A stretch of 64,000 nucleotides of DNA from Ciona intestinalis (taxonomy: Eukaryota; Chordata; Ascidiacea; Phlebobranchia; Cionidae), in contig NC_020174.2 in NCBI RefSeq assembly GCF_000224145.3, positions 894,520 through 958,519 on the forward strand. The letters are read 5' to 3'. Both the position numbers and the translations under genes were made by a program. The notes under the pieces were generated by a model that was not told the DNA's origin, ran no database searches, and was given only the letters and a program-made list of their open reading frames with translations. This document shows, piece after piece, positions 46,828-59,100 of this stretch (within the stretch, counting starts at the first letter, position 1; every line of letters begins with the position of its first letter).

Positions 46828-47269
46828 AGATCTTCGCGTAAGATCTGAGTGCTTTAGCGTGCCATAAATTGTGAGAACTATAGTCTCCAATATCTACTCT
46901 ATAAGTTTTTATATAACTCCAATTCAAAGCATACCATTTGTCGCTATTTCTTTACGGAATAATTTGTTAAACGGTCGACGGTTTAAATCTGCTATAATAT
47001 ATCGTTTTGTTTTACTCTATATGGGTGAGGTATATAGTAAGGCAATCTTGTACTAAATCCAAAGTTACCCCACCACCCCTTTACACCAGCAACTCATAAG
47101 TTATCGGTTTTAAAACCGCGATCACGTAAAATATCGTTTTACACGGTTGCCACGCGCCGTTATACCCGCGATGATTAGGTATCTGTCAGTAGGCAGTAGA
47201 ACCGCATTAATAGCAGCATTTGTGCGTAAAATCTGCAATCGTTACCGCCAACAAGTGAATCCAATGTCT

Positions 47270-47473
47270 ATAATAGTAGGATAGGGGAAGATGGGACACC
47301 TTTAGCACAGAATATCCGAATATCTTGAACATGTTTTGAACAATTGACAACGGTCTTAGCTATGGAAGTCGTGAGGATACGGTTATATAATTCTTTGAAT
47401 GTTCTTTGTTTACCACCAGATTGAACGAGAAAATAGAATGGACAGGTGTCCCATCTTCCCCCACCCTACTATA
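47270..47473 (+). mobile_element. Miniature inverted-repeat element, complete
   Basis: Well-preserved copy with TA-rich flanks. Confidence 0.85.
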
Positions 47474-48242
47474 TATTATCTTCGAGTAAACCTATATACC
47501 CCATATAAAGTTTGCATGCGTGTTAAATGTTTAACGTTAAGGTATTTAGGTTATTACGTCATCTTGTGTTCTGTTTTGGTTTGGATAAAAACTTTGTCTC
47601 ATTCTCTATTAATATAACCTATAGCCATTTTAATATTGAAACATTATTATGACGTATAGTCAAAACTTTGATGACGTCAGCATTATTAATATTGTAGAAA
47701 TATTCTAGTGTTTTGCTCGAGTTTATTTCGGTTGCAAAATCTAAACACATCAGCAGGTCTGCTTAAAAATTTACAAGACAGCCCGGAAAAGTTTCTAAAA
47801 AAAAGAATGTGGCAGTTAAAAGGTTAAAAGGTTAATTAAATTAAGGGACTTGGGTGACCTTCAAGCTATTGAGTACAAAGTTTCGTTTTTATGTTTGAAC
47901 TTACTTTACCTAACGCTTAAAATTTAGGCGAAAAAAATGTATTCAACCTTTAAATAATAATTATTCCGTTTTGGGGTTAGTTAGAATACGGTTGTGGTCT
48001 TACAGCCAAGATTAAATCAACTGCTTTGTCTGAGTATGGCTGGAATTTAGTTTTAAAAGGCGAGTGCGGATTTAGGCGTCGTTTATGCCAAACTGCTACC
48101 AATACTTTACCGCCAGCTACGGAAGAAAGAAAACTGGTTGAGCAAATCAATTGTTGTTGGTTGTTTAGCAGCAAAGTTAGCGGGGATTAGTCTTAACGTA
48201 GAATTAGCATTTATAACTAAACTGTGAAACAAGTTAAGTAAT

Positions 48243-48447
48243 GGTTTATCCTGTATTGGTAGTTTTTATTTTTATCCTGTATTGGTAGTTTTTATTTTTA
48301 TCCTGTATTGGTAGTTTTTATTTTTATCCTGTATTGGTAGTTTTTATTTTTATCCTGTATTGGTAGTTTTTATTTTTATCCTGTATTGGTAGTTTTTATT
48401 TTTATCCTGTATTGGTAGTTTTTATTTTTATCCTGTATCGGTAGTAA
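48243..48447 (+). repeat. 27-bp minisatellite, about 8 copies
   Basis: Unit TATCCTGTATTGGTAGTTTT plus TATTTT, nearly identical across copies. Only the last unit has a changed base (ATCGG). The homogeneity suggests recent expansion. Confidence 0.97.
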
Positions 48448-48927
48448 GTCAGTTGAAAAACTACGTCATCAAATCTATTACGTTACAGAAAGCCTACGTC
48501 ATCAAATTTGATGACGTAATTAGGAAGTTACGTCATTGAATTTGATTCGCCCTCCTAATTACGAGTCACTTTTCGAATGAATTGTCATTGTAAACAAGTT
48601 GACCTGATGTTAATAACCCTATCAAGGGTCAAATAAGCTATGAATGCATTCAGTATGCCATGGAACGGCTTGGTATTTACCGAAGCCACGTTTTATTAAG
48701 ATATTTGCTGAAACCGATAAACGCGTCACGGTCGGTCAAACGAATCATAAATTGACTTCTTAAGGTATTCGGTGGGTAGCTGTGATAAAGGGGTGGTCGG
48801 GTTTGTCTTCACGTGGATATAGTATGGACAGTATTCTGTGATTGCTAAAAGGGCAGAACATGCGACTTATATAAAAAACGTATGTAACAATACAGGTTAT
48901 TGAACAGAATAAATGTCAATTATATTT

Positions 48928-49036
48928 ATTTATCCTCGCGTGGCGGGGCGGCGACAGTCGTAAAAACATTGGTGTTCTGTTTTATACACCTCGTGCCAGC
49001 TTACAAGTTTCCGCGTATGTAACTCTGTGTGTGATT
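48928..49036 (-). mobile_element. SINE 3' half
   Basis: Reverse-oriented TTTATCCTCGCGTGGCGGGG through CACCTCGTGCCAGCTTACAA. Confidence 0.7.
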
Positions 49037-49235
49037 ATATATACTAGGGTGGGGGAAGATGGGACACCTTTAGCACATAATATCCAAATATCCTGATCGT
49101 GTTTTAAACCTTTAACAATGGGCTAGAGGAGTCATGAGGATACAGTTTTATAATTATTTGAGTTTTCTTTGTTTATTACTAAATTAGACGAGAAAAGAGA
49201 TTGAAAATGTGTTCCATCTCCCCCCACCCTACTAT
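49037..49235 (+). mobile_element. Miniature inverted-repeat element, complete
   Basis: Directly abuts the SINE to its left. Confidence 0.85.
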
Positions 49236-49604
49236 ATACTATTTTAGCAAAAGTTGAAATATGTGTTTTAAACTTGCCGGTGAGAATGAGCGACATTCAA
49301 GTAATTGTTGCTTGTGTTGTTTTTAACGATCAACGGTAGATGCGATGAGTGATAAGAGAAATTGCCTCTTCGGTCCGTCTTACTCACAACTGGTAGTTGT
49401 AGAATTCAATGTGAACCTACTTCGCAAGTGTTACGTTTGTTTTGCTGAGTAATAATGGGCTATATGAGTCATGAATACAGAGCAGAGATTTTAACTAGTT
49501 ATAGTTCTGTGGTTTATGTGGGTTTAGCGGCCAAGCTTTTATTTGGTACTTTTACTCAAGTAGTTTTTACACATAGCGTGTTTTAACCACTTCAGTTTTG
49601 CTGC

Positions 49605-49680
49605 GAATTTTCATCTCTTCATTGTTTTAATTAGTTTGATCTTTGTTACTGTTAAGTTCTAAACGAAGAGAAAAAATGCC
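49605..49680 (+). repeat. Dispersed short repeat, GATCTTTGTTACTG type
   Basis: AATTAGTTTGATCTTTGTTA then AACGAAGAGAAAAAA; a relative of the 7001-7096 repeat. Confidence 0.5.
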
Positions 49681-50176
49681 AATTTAGCTCTAATTAGGGC
49701 GAGGTGTGAAGGCCAAGTCTTGGTATGCGCTATGAGATAGGCCGATATGGTCATTGTCTTTCAATTTGAAAGCAAAAATGAGCCTAGAAATAGAATTTGG
49801 GGTCGTGTGCTACTGTCGAGGTCTTATACGGTGAGGCCCGGCATCTGAAAAATGCCAATATCGACATATTGCTTCTTATTTCGTTCGCTGGTTGTAGGTA
49901 TAATGTTTGGTATTCAAATCCCAAGCCAGAATTTAACTTAGGTCGTTATATTAAACTGAGTAACGTAACACTATACACACATAAACAGCTGGTTGTTGTT
50001 TTATAGTAAATTACTATGTAAGTGAGAAAATCGAGGGTTTTTGGTGTTGAGTAGTTTTTAAATTAATATTTTGCCGAAAGCAACAGCACGTTATATTGTA
50101 ATGAAGGTGGGAAAGCGTATGAGACAGTAAATCCCATATTTTATTTACAGATACTTTATTAGTTGTACTTTAAATT

Positions 50177-53100
50177 ATGAATGTGACAGAAAATCTTCAA
50201 GATTTTACTGAAGAAGCCAAAAGTTTTAGGTGAGCTCTTACAAAATATTCTCTTTTTTTCGCTAATTTTAACGACGACCGGACTAACATGGAACATTAGG
50301 CAAAAACGGTATCTATCTATACCCACCAACTGCTATATATTCGACAAAAAGCATCAATTTAATAAAACTGTCGCATTTTCGCAGTTTTGTAATGAAGTAC
50401 TTAACACAAATGTGGGTTAACTTACAATTAAGATGATCATATATATTTAGACAAGGTTTTTATAAACCACTTATTATGAGATTAAGTTTACAGTTGCGTG
50501 TTACACTTGTACAGCAATAGACGTGCTACGATATATACCTTGTTAGTGAGTTAATTGACGCCTAAGTTTACCTAAAACACGTTATATCTCTGTTTGTGTC
50601 TAACTATGTAGGCAGTTTTGTGACTGACCAATCTGAGAGTTTTTCTTGACGTATCTTGCCATGAGACCTCACCCTTACAGCAATGCATCACCATAGTGCT
50701 ATAACTATATATCTGTATTTCCGTTTCTATAGTGCTCATGTAACATTGTACAGTAGGGTGGGAAAAGATGGGCCACTTTACATTCTTTTTTCTGTCCCAT
50801 TTGGTAGTAAACAGAGAACATTCAAAGAATTGTAAAACCGTATCCTAACGACTTTTACAGACCGTTATTGATTGTTTAAAACACGATCAGACACTTGGAT
50901 ATTATGTGCTAAAGGTGTTCATCTTCCACCACCATATATATTATGTAACATTTGGAAGCGTAATAAGAAAAAAAAAGGTAACCAAATTGCCTCACGTGTC
51001 ATCTTCCCCAAATTTATACTGTAAACTATACCACACCAGTGTTTGTGATGAGAAAATGACGTTCTCCTTAAAATGTGTCAAGTCCTTGGCTTGCCGAAAT
51101 CTCCAAACAACCTTTTTCGCCAAGTATGAAATTACCCCCTTTTAGCGTGTTTTCGTCACCGTGTTATTTAGAATTACGAGTTGCTGTGCAAACTTATAAT
51201 CAACGAAAACCGGGCGTGGAAAGTTTTGACACGCTTACATTCCAACAATGTGTTATTCACGCGAAATGCGATAATTATAAGATTGCTTACCGTGAGGCAA
51301 ACTTTTTAATATATTGTACCGGTAGCGCAATTTCCGGGGTGTCTTGTATACCTGGTTATCTAAGTATAATGTATGGTTGGGTTACAGCTGAAATAACGTG
51401 CACAGTCGTAATTATATATACATACACAAAGTTACGTACGTGGACACTTGCAACGGCTGCAAGGTTATATTGTAATGGCTGCGAGGTTTGAAATCTAAAA
51501 ATTTTCATCATGCAGAATTTTTGCTGCGAGTCAATACTTGCATTCAAAACAGTATTGTCTTGTTAGATGTCATTCACCCTGATAAGGACGTTCTGTACAG
51601 GAAATTAAACCGTCGATGGGAAAATAAATACAAACAGAGCCATTTTGGGAAATGAGTCCAAAAAGTTCAAACGGACACGAGGTGTATGAAACAGAACACC
51701 CAAGTTATAATGTCTGTCGTTTCCCCGCCACGCCAGGATAAAGCAAGATTCATTCACATGCCACTATACAAACCATCCTCTATTTGAGGCCTCTGTTTTG
51801 AAACGGAACTGTTTAGGACAAAACGAACATCAAACCACAAGCAATGATGGCTGGACTTAATGGACCGTAACCCACATTCTTATGAGGCTTAAATACCAAA
51901 GCTCTCGTTTCACGGCGCATTGCAAACCCAACAATAACATTGGCATAGTTTTAGTTGGCAACTTTTAACAGGGTGACAAAAGAGTGAGTTTACCATCGTT
52001 AAACGTGACAAACACGACACTAAGTCTATTTAATGATGACGCTTGAAAACGTTACAAGGTAGCCTCGTGGGATACGAATATTTTTTAATTATGTGAATAT
52101 TCTTTGTTTACTATCAAATGGAACGCAAAAAGAGAATGAAAACGTTGACTATCTTTCTCCAGCCTTCTATAGTTACGTATATTTACTAAAAACGTTACAA
52201 ATTATAAATCAAACGCATATTTTCTGGCAAATAAGTCTTGCGAACCGACCTTTTAATATTTCTTTTACGTTTTATTGTTACAGATCAGTCCAATAATGTC
52301 TTTGTTATATCTTTTATAGAAATAAACTTTTAAAATAAGACTAATACTAATCTTGAGAGGTTGTTTTACTTTATGTAATTGTTTTTACTAATGCATTAAG
52401 TCTTAGGTAAAATACGATTGATATATATCTTAATGATTAAGATATATATCAATCGTATTTTACCTTCTGCCCATTTTAATAGTCAGGCCTAAAAAAGAGT
52501 GAGAAAAAGTTCCAAACCTTTACATTAAAAGTATCTTATTATTTTACTTCACCGGAAAAGGACAGATTTCTTATCTATGGACTTAATGACGTCATAAGTT
52601 TCAAACGTGCAATTACCTTTAACCCGACTTACCGTGTTTGAGTGGCTTGACTTTTACCGAAAAAAAAAACGTTTTGTATTTTTTCGGCGATTCGCACACA
52701 ATAGTACAACATATCTATTTGTTTATATGCTTTAACGATGTGGATCTTTGGGCAAGACACAAGAATTGCTTTAATTTAACCGAGTGGTCGCTTATGGGTT
52801 GTATAAATTGTTGGCCATACACAAAAATAATAAAGTCGGCCATACCCCAAAAAATAAGTACCCACAAAATAACATACATGGTAACTCGTAAGCTGGCACG
52901 ATGAGGTGTATGAGACAAAACAACCGCGTTATAACGACTGTCGTTCCCCCGCCACGCAAGGATAAAATAAGTTTCATTCATTCATTCATTCATTCATTTA
53001 TTCATTCATTCATTCATAGTTTTATGACAACCAATGTAGTTATAACGTGGGTGTCCTTTCAACTACATACCTGTGGTTTTGGTCAAGTGGTTTAAAAGCA

Positions 53101-56100
53101 AACAGAACCTGCCCTGGGCTTACCTGTTCCATGTATTACATTAAAACACGACATGGTTACCATATAATGGGAGGATACATTTTGCGATAAACTTTTCTCC
53201 ATGTCCTAAAAGGTATAATCGGTCACGCGGGTGCTTTGATATGCTGTATATGTTATTCCCCATGTTATTTTGGTTTGATATGTTTGAAACGAATGACCAA
53301 ACAATTATCTAATAATTTTTTATAAACTTGCGAGCACAAGGTGTATGAAGCCACTACACATGGCATAGGAAACATAAAACATCCATTTTATACTTGCTTG
53401 TAGATTTTAAGCCAACATTTTGATAAATGATGTTCCTATTCTATTTGCGTGAGATCATGCGGCAAGGAAAAATGGGTATATACAGTGAGCCTTGAATTTT
53501 GGCAAGCGTTGGCCTCTTCTTACCCCAAATGAAGTTTAAATTATTGCAAAATGGACACAAATCTTGTTCTTCGTGTCTCGAATGAATTAATACATGTAAC
53601 CTATTTTAATAATCATTTTAATCTCGCGTGGCGGGAAACGACAGTCATTGTAACACCATACACATCAGATGTTCTGTCTCATACACCTCGTGCCCGCTTA
53701 TGAACACGCTATGTGATGGCCACACTTTTACGTTTAAGAATAAACACTAAACGCCTTTCTAACAGATACATTGGAATAGCGATTGGCTTCACCGACATTA
53801 TACTCGGTACGGGTGGTAACTTACTTACAATCATCGCTGTTGGAACGAACAGGGAAATGAGAAGAAATAGCTTCAACATGCTTATAGTCAACCTTGCTAT
53901 TATAGATCTGTTAACCGCGCTAGTCATGATGCCTTTTAACGTGATGGGGTATATTCTTATGGATTGGTGAGTGCTGGTGTATAACTTGTTATGCATGGGC
54001 ATACAACGTAATGTAACGTTTTTTCGTTGTTTTTAATTATCTGATCTTCATTACTGTATTTGGAAAAAAACAAAACAATTTTATAATCTAAAAAACCGCG
54101 GGAGCAATAGCTTTGTGATTTGAACTTTTTGTTGTGTAAATATAAAAACTAAGGCCTTGAAAATAAGTGCACTGCCCGGGAATCGAACCCGGGTCGCAAG
54201 AATGGGAATCTTGCATGATACCACTACACCAGCAGTGCTAGATGTAGATTAGACTTAGAATAACCAAGATAATCTTACAATAAGACATCAACTGTCTTGT
54301 GATTTTATTGTGTATTTAATCTAATACCCGCTCGTGTAGATACAATACCGCTGCATGGCGCGGTTGTTTAGCGCTGTACAACAACAACAACAACAACAGT
54401 ACTTATATTATGTGACAAATAGTAGTAGCAGCTTATGTCAACTAAAAGATCAAACTGTTCATTTATCTCAAGAAACGCCAAAATGATTTGTATGCCTATA
54501 CGCTCTAAGCTTTTGAGTTTAATTATTTTTTCCCAAATAACCGGTAACGTCTTTTACCTTAGCATTTTAATAAAAAACTTTTTTTTAGTGCAAAATCAAT
54601 CGCCACTTCCATAGCAGGGGTGTTAACAAGCATTCATGTAGGACTTTGAGGTGGGTCGGTATACTATAGACATAATCTGGAATAAGTGGGCAATTATTCA
54701 AAGGCCGATTATCTCGTTTTACCGCAAGTTATTTCCTTGTTTGTAATTCGCTGTCCTTCGCTGACGTCCGGTTGTTTCGCCACAAACAGATTATAATGAG
54801 CGAAACATAAACTTTAACACTTGCGAGAAATAATAGATATAACGGGATTGTGAAGTTCATCGAACCAAAAGCCAGCGTTGGACGTCTGCCATAACCCCGC
54901 CGGTACGCTGTGCCAAAATCTAGATAGGCCGGTGTTCCAATAATTGCTAGAGATTTTAAACTCCGATTGTGGTAAATTTAATTACTTTTAAATTGTAACA
55001 TCTCGCCAGTGCGGTATCAATGATTTTGTGTTACAAACATGTGTAAATACAATAATAAGATATCACGCTTTTATTTAACACTTTTATTCAAGGAGTTTTT
55101 ATTCTTGGTATAACGATTGAGGTTTTGCTGGTATTGACTTTAATTGCGTTGTTTTAATTAATCTGATCCCCGCGTTACTGTATTCAAAGGGATTTTTTAA
55201 AAAATATGGTATGTTTTGTATATGCTAGCTAACTTTTACTCTTTAAACATTGACCACAAAAACATCCTTGGTAAAGCAATCCATTATATCCTCGTTAAAA
55301 TTCACCATTCCCACTACCATGCAGTTAATTACGTTGGTTGAACCTCTGTTCAAACACGGCTAAGACTTAAACATCAATCAGGATTTGTATCAGCTTACTG
55401 TTGATAAGCGACAACGGTAGTTTCGGTGCAGACTTTTCCTGTTGTGACTGAAAATGGTTGGGAGAATTTATCGCGGTTTTTAATTGTTAAATGTGAATCA
55501 TAATAGTGATGTAACAATGTAAAGGTCATGTATTGGAAAAAACATTGTTAATCGCGGAAGTTTAACGAGTGTGGTTCTTTTTTAATGATTAATCTGTAAA
55601 CAGAAAGGCTTGTGCTGTACGAGCTAGACGGCTGATGCTGTTTTACTTTCGGTAAATCATATAATGCGCTTATTTTTGCGCTTTGATTATTCTCCATCAG
55701 GCTGCGCGACAAAAACAGCGTAGTTGGAACTTTTGAGGCTGTTAAGGAACACAACAACTTGAATAAATCAAAGTTTTTACATTTTTGCCCAAAACATGCT
55801 GATAAAGTAGGGTGGGGTAAGATGGGACACCTATAGCACATAATATTTTAATACCCTGATCGTGTTTTAAACAATTAACAACGGTCTATGGGAGTCGTGA
55901 GGATACGGTTTCATTATTTTTTGAAATTTTTTCGTTTACTACTAAATGCGACAAGAAAATAGAATGAAAAGGTGTCCCATCTTCCCCCACCCTACTATAC
56001 GTTAAATTTTGCTGTACACTAGTGTAGCATAATATAGTATATGATTGTTACATATCCCTTAGCATTATGAACAACTGTTGTTTTGTTGTTGATTCCTTTC

Positions 56101-59100
56101 TCTTCGTTCTTTAAGTTTCATGATCTGCTATCGTTTTCGAAACGATAAATAGACATCTTTATATTATGTTACGTATTCAATAACTCCCTTGTATTCCCCA
56201 TACAGGCCACTAGGAACGACCACTTGCATATTGCAAGCTTTCTTCTACTTTTCTTGCGGCTACACGTCAGTTGTATGCCTCATATCAATCACAGTGAATC
56301 GACTTATTGGGATTGTTTTTCCTAGCAGGTAATTACGTCACGATGGTATCATTTATTCAATCCTGGCCCTTTTTGTATGATTTTTTTTTATGAAAATGGA
56401 ACTGCGTTTACTTGCGCAGTGTAATCGTATACTATATACGGCAAATTCTCACTCAATCATAAAAAAACACATACGTGGTGTTTATGCCCAACACTCAATA
56501 TTAAGTAAGCTATGGGTGTATGAAACAACACTCGTGTGCTTCCAGTTAAGCCAATTTAATAGGTTGGGGTAAGATGGGTTGGGGTAAGATGGTCTATGTT
56601 TCTATTATATTTGATAGTAAACAAAGATTATTCATAGAACTATATAACCGTATCCCCGCAACTACAAAAGGGCTTTGTCAATTGTTAAACATGATTAGGA
56701 AATATTAGGATATTATGTGCTAACCACGGCCTACTAGAGATATCTCTAGTAGGCCGTGGTGCTAACGGTATCCATCTTTATACTTATGGTATATTATACA
56801 TTGTAACTCGAAAGCAAGCACGAGGTGTATTAAACGGAACGCCCATGTTATAACGACAGCGTGGTTGCCCCACTACGCAAATAGTGAAAAGTAAAGTATA
56901 GAGTAAGTTTACTGCAGTTACATGTATTTATTTATTCATAAGTTTACACAATCCATAAGTATTGCAATGTACTTAAATTGTATTCACTTCAGATACACCA
57001 GCATATTCACCGACCAGCGCGTTCGTTACGTCATCTTCACATGTTGGATATTTGCCCCTGCATTTCTAATGCCGTTCCTTATTGCGTCACTGTTACGTCA
57101 CTATAACAAACAACCTTTAATAACGGGGTGGAATAAGAAACAATTCTTGTGTACGTTTGTTAACCTGGGGCAACCTGGTTTGGCAGATTGGGCAAATTAT
57201 ATGAAGGTAAGAATGCTCTATATGACTTGCTATTATTGCTCCAATCAAGTGGGCATTTATGGATTGCCTAAGTTGCTGAGTATAAGTTCCAAAAAAAATG
57301 CATAAATAATTACCCACAAAGTTATATATGTGGTAACTCGTAAGCGGGGACGGTGTGTATGAATACCCGTGTTATAACGACTGTCGTTGCCTTGCCATGC
57401 GAGGATAAGTAAGTTATGACTATGGCCGATCACTCTGGACTAGAGATTCCAGGCCATATAGCACTGGTGGTGTAGTGGTATCATGCAAGATTCCCATTCT
57501 TGCGACCCGGGTTCGTTTCCCGGGCAGTGCATTCAATATTTATAATCTTTTTGTTTCAGGCGATTCGAGCAATATTTCAGTTTATGCCGACAGTTATAAT
57601 GGTTATAAGTTATGCTATTATGGTGTATTACGTGAAAAAGAGCAACAAACGTTTCGAAGCTTTGAAACACCCAGGATATAACGAGTACAGGGTAAGTATT
57701 ATAATATGTTTGTATATGAGTATCTGTAGTTTCTCTGTTTGTGGCGAGTTTAAGGGAACAGAAAAATAGAGAAAAAAAGATATCGAACAGCCCATACATA
57801 ATATCCAAATATCCTGATCGTGGTTTAAACAATTAACAACGGTAAATAGAAGTCGTGCAGATAAGGTTTCGAATAAAAAAGATGTCCCATCTTCCCTAAC
57901 CCTACTATATAGTTAAAAAAGTATTTTTTTTTTCCAGCGTAAAATGCTTTCTAAAGATAGCAGACAAAATTCTGAAAACGTCATTCAAGTACGTCACGCT
58001 GATGACGTCAGTGGTGACGTCACGAAAGAAAATGACGACAAGTCAAATATAAGGTAAATGAAATAACTATTTAATGTCTGTTAAGTGTTAACCGTCTTTT
58101 TGTTGAACAGTCCGCTTTCCCGAAGTGGAAGTATGCTCAGCAGAATATCAACTATGGTGTGGCGGAACGAAAGCAATATATCCAGAACCCCGTCACAGGT
58201 ATAAGTCACTTATTCTTAGGAATAATTTAATGAATGCATGTAGCATAGTTATCTTGGCGCGATGGGTCAATGACAGTTGTTATAACAACCCCCCTTTGTT
58301 ATTTTTTTCCTGTTTTATAATTTGTTTCCGCTTATGAGTTATCACGTTTATAACTTTGTTATTGTTTTTGATTTCTTTTCAATACGGCTGCTGCTGATAT
58401 AATAGTGACCACACAGCAATATCGGGTCTTATAAACGTTTTATCCTCTGGTTCGTGAGCGCCGCAATAACGGCAGCGGAAATATATCACTAACATCACAT
58501 ATATAGTAAGGTGGAGGGAGATGGGACGTTTTTATTCTATTTTCCCGTCCCATTTGGTAGTAAAAACAAAGAACTTTCAAAGAAATTTAAAACTATAGAT
58601 CTTCACAACTTTCATGGACTGTTGGTAATTGTTTAAAATACGATCACTGTTTAAAATAATATCCCATTTGGATATTATGTGCTAAAGGTGACTGTCTTTC
58701 ACCACTATCCTTTATTACAACCAAGCATTCTCGCCACACCCACTCAATAGCATTAATACACCCACATTTGATCGTTTTGTTAAAAGAATCTGCCTACTAA
58801 TTATAAAAATCCATATTTGTGGCGCCTCTAATGTTTATTTATTTTTGAATGGAAATTGCTGTTTGTGCGCTGTATGTGACGTCATAGCGTTATTTGTTTT
58901 TTTGAAGCCAAACATAATACGAGTAATATGAGAACACAAGGCGCAGTATTAGCTAATAAACCACATCAATGGGTTACCAAGACTAAACCCCTCCCATAAA
59001 ATAAAGGCAATAATTATGTTTTAATGAGATTGTCCTGTTATGCTCACTTTTCATAATGTTGTTTGGTTCCGAAACGCAGATTTTGGGTAAACACATAATT

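Larger units (their letters stand above)
43008..50176. other. Repeat-rich 7-kb stretch without recognisable genes
   Basis: Should contain the missing 5' exon(s) of the coiled-coil gene and the control region of the receptor gene, but I could not identify either. It is occupied by SINE pieces, miniature elements, a CATT microsatellite, a 27-bp minisatellite and an assembly gap. Open frames of 60-98 codons overlap these repeats or lack any signature. Confidence 0.6.

Noticed and set aside
51075-51491. 138-codon open frame in receptor intron 1
   Set aside because: It overlaps no conserved block I recognise. The apparent hydrophobic stretch and cysteines do not fit a known family, and it sits next to a miniature element.
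53716-53765. Coding extension upstream of receptor exon 2 (start at 53716)
   Set aside because: It gives a basic N-terminus unlike an extracellular one and begins at the edge of a SINE. The acceptor CTTTCTAACAG at 53765 and the matching phase of the exon at 50177 are a better explanation.
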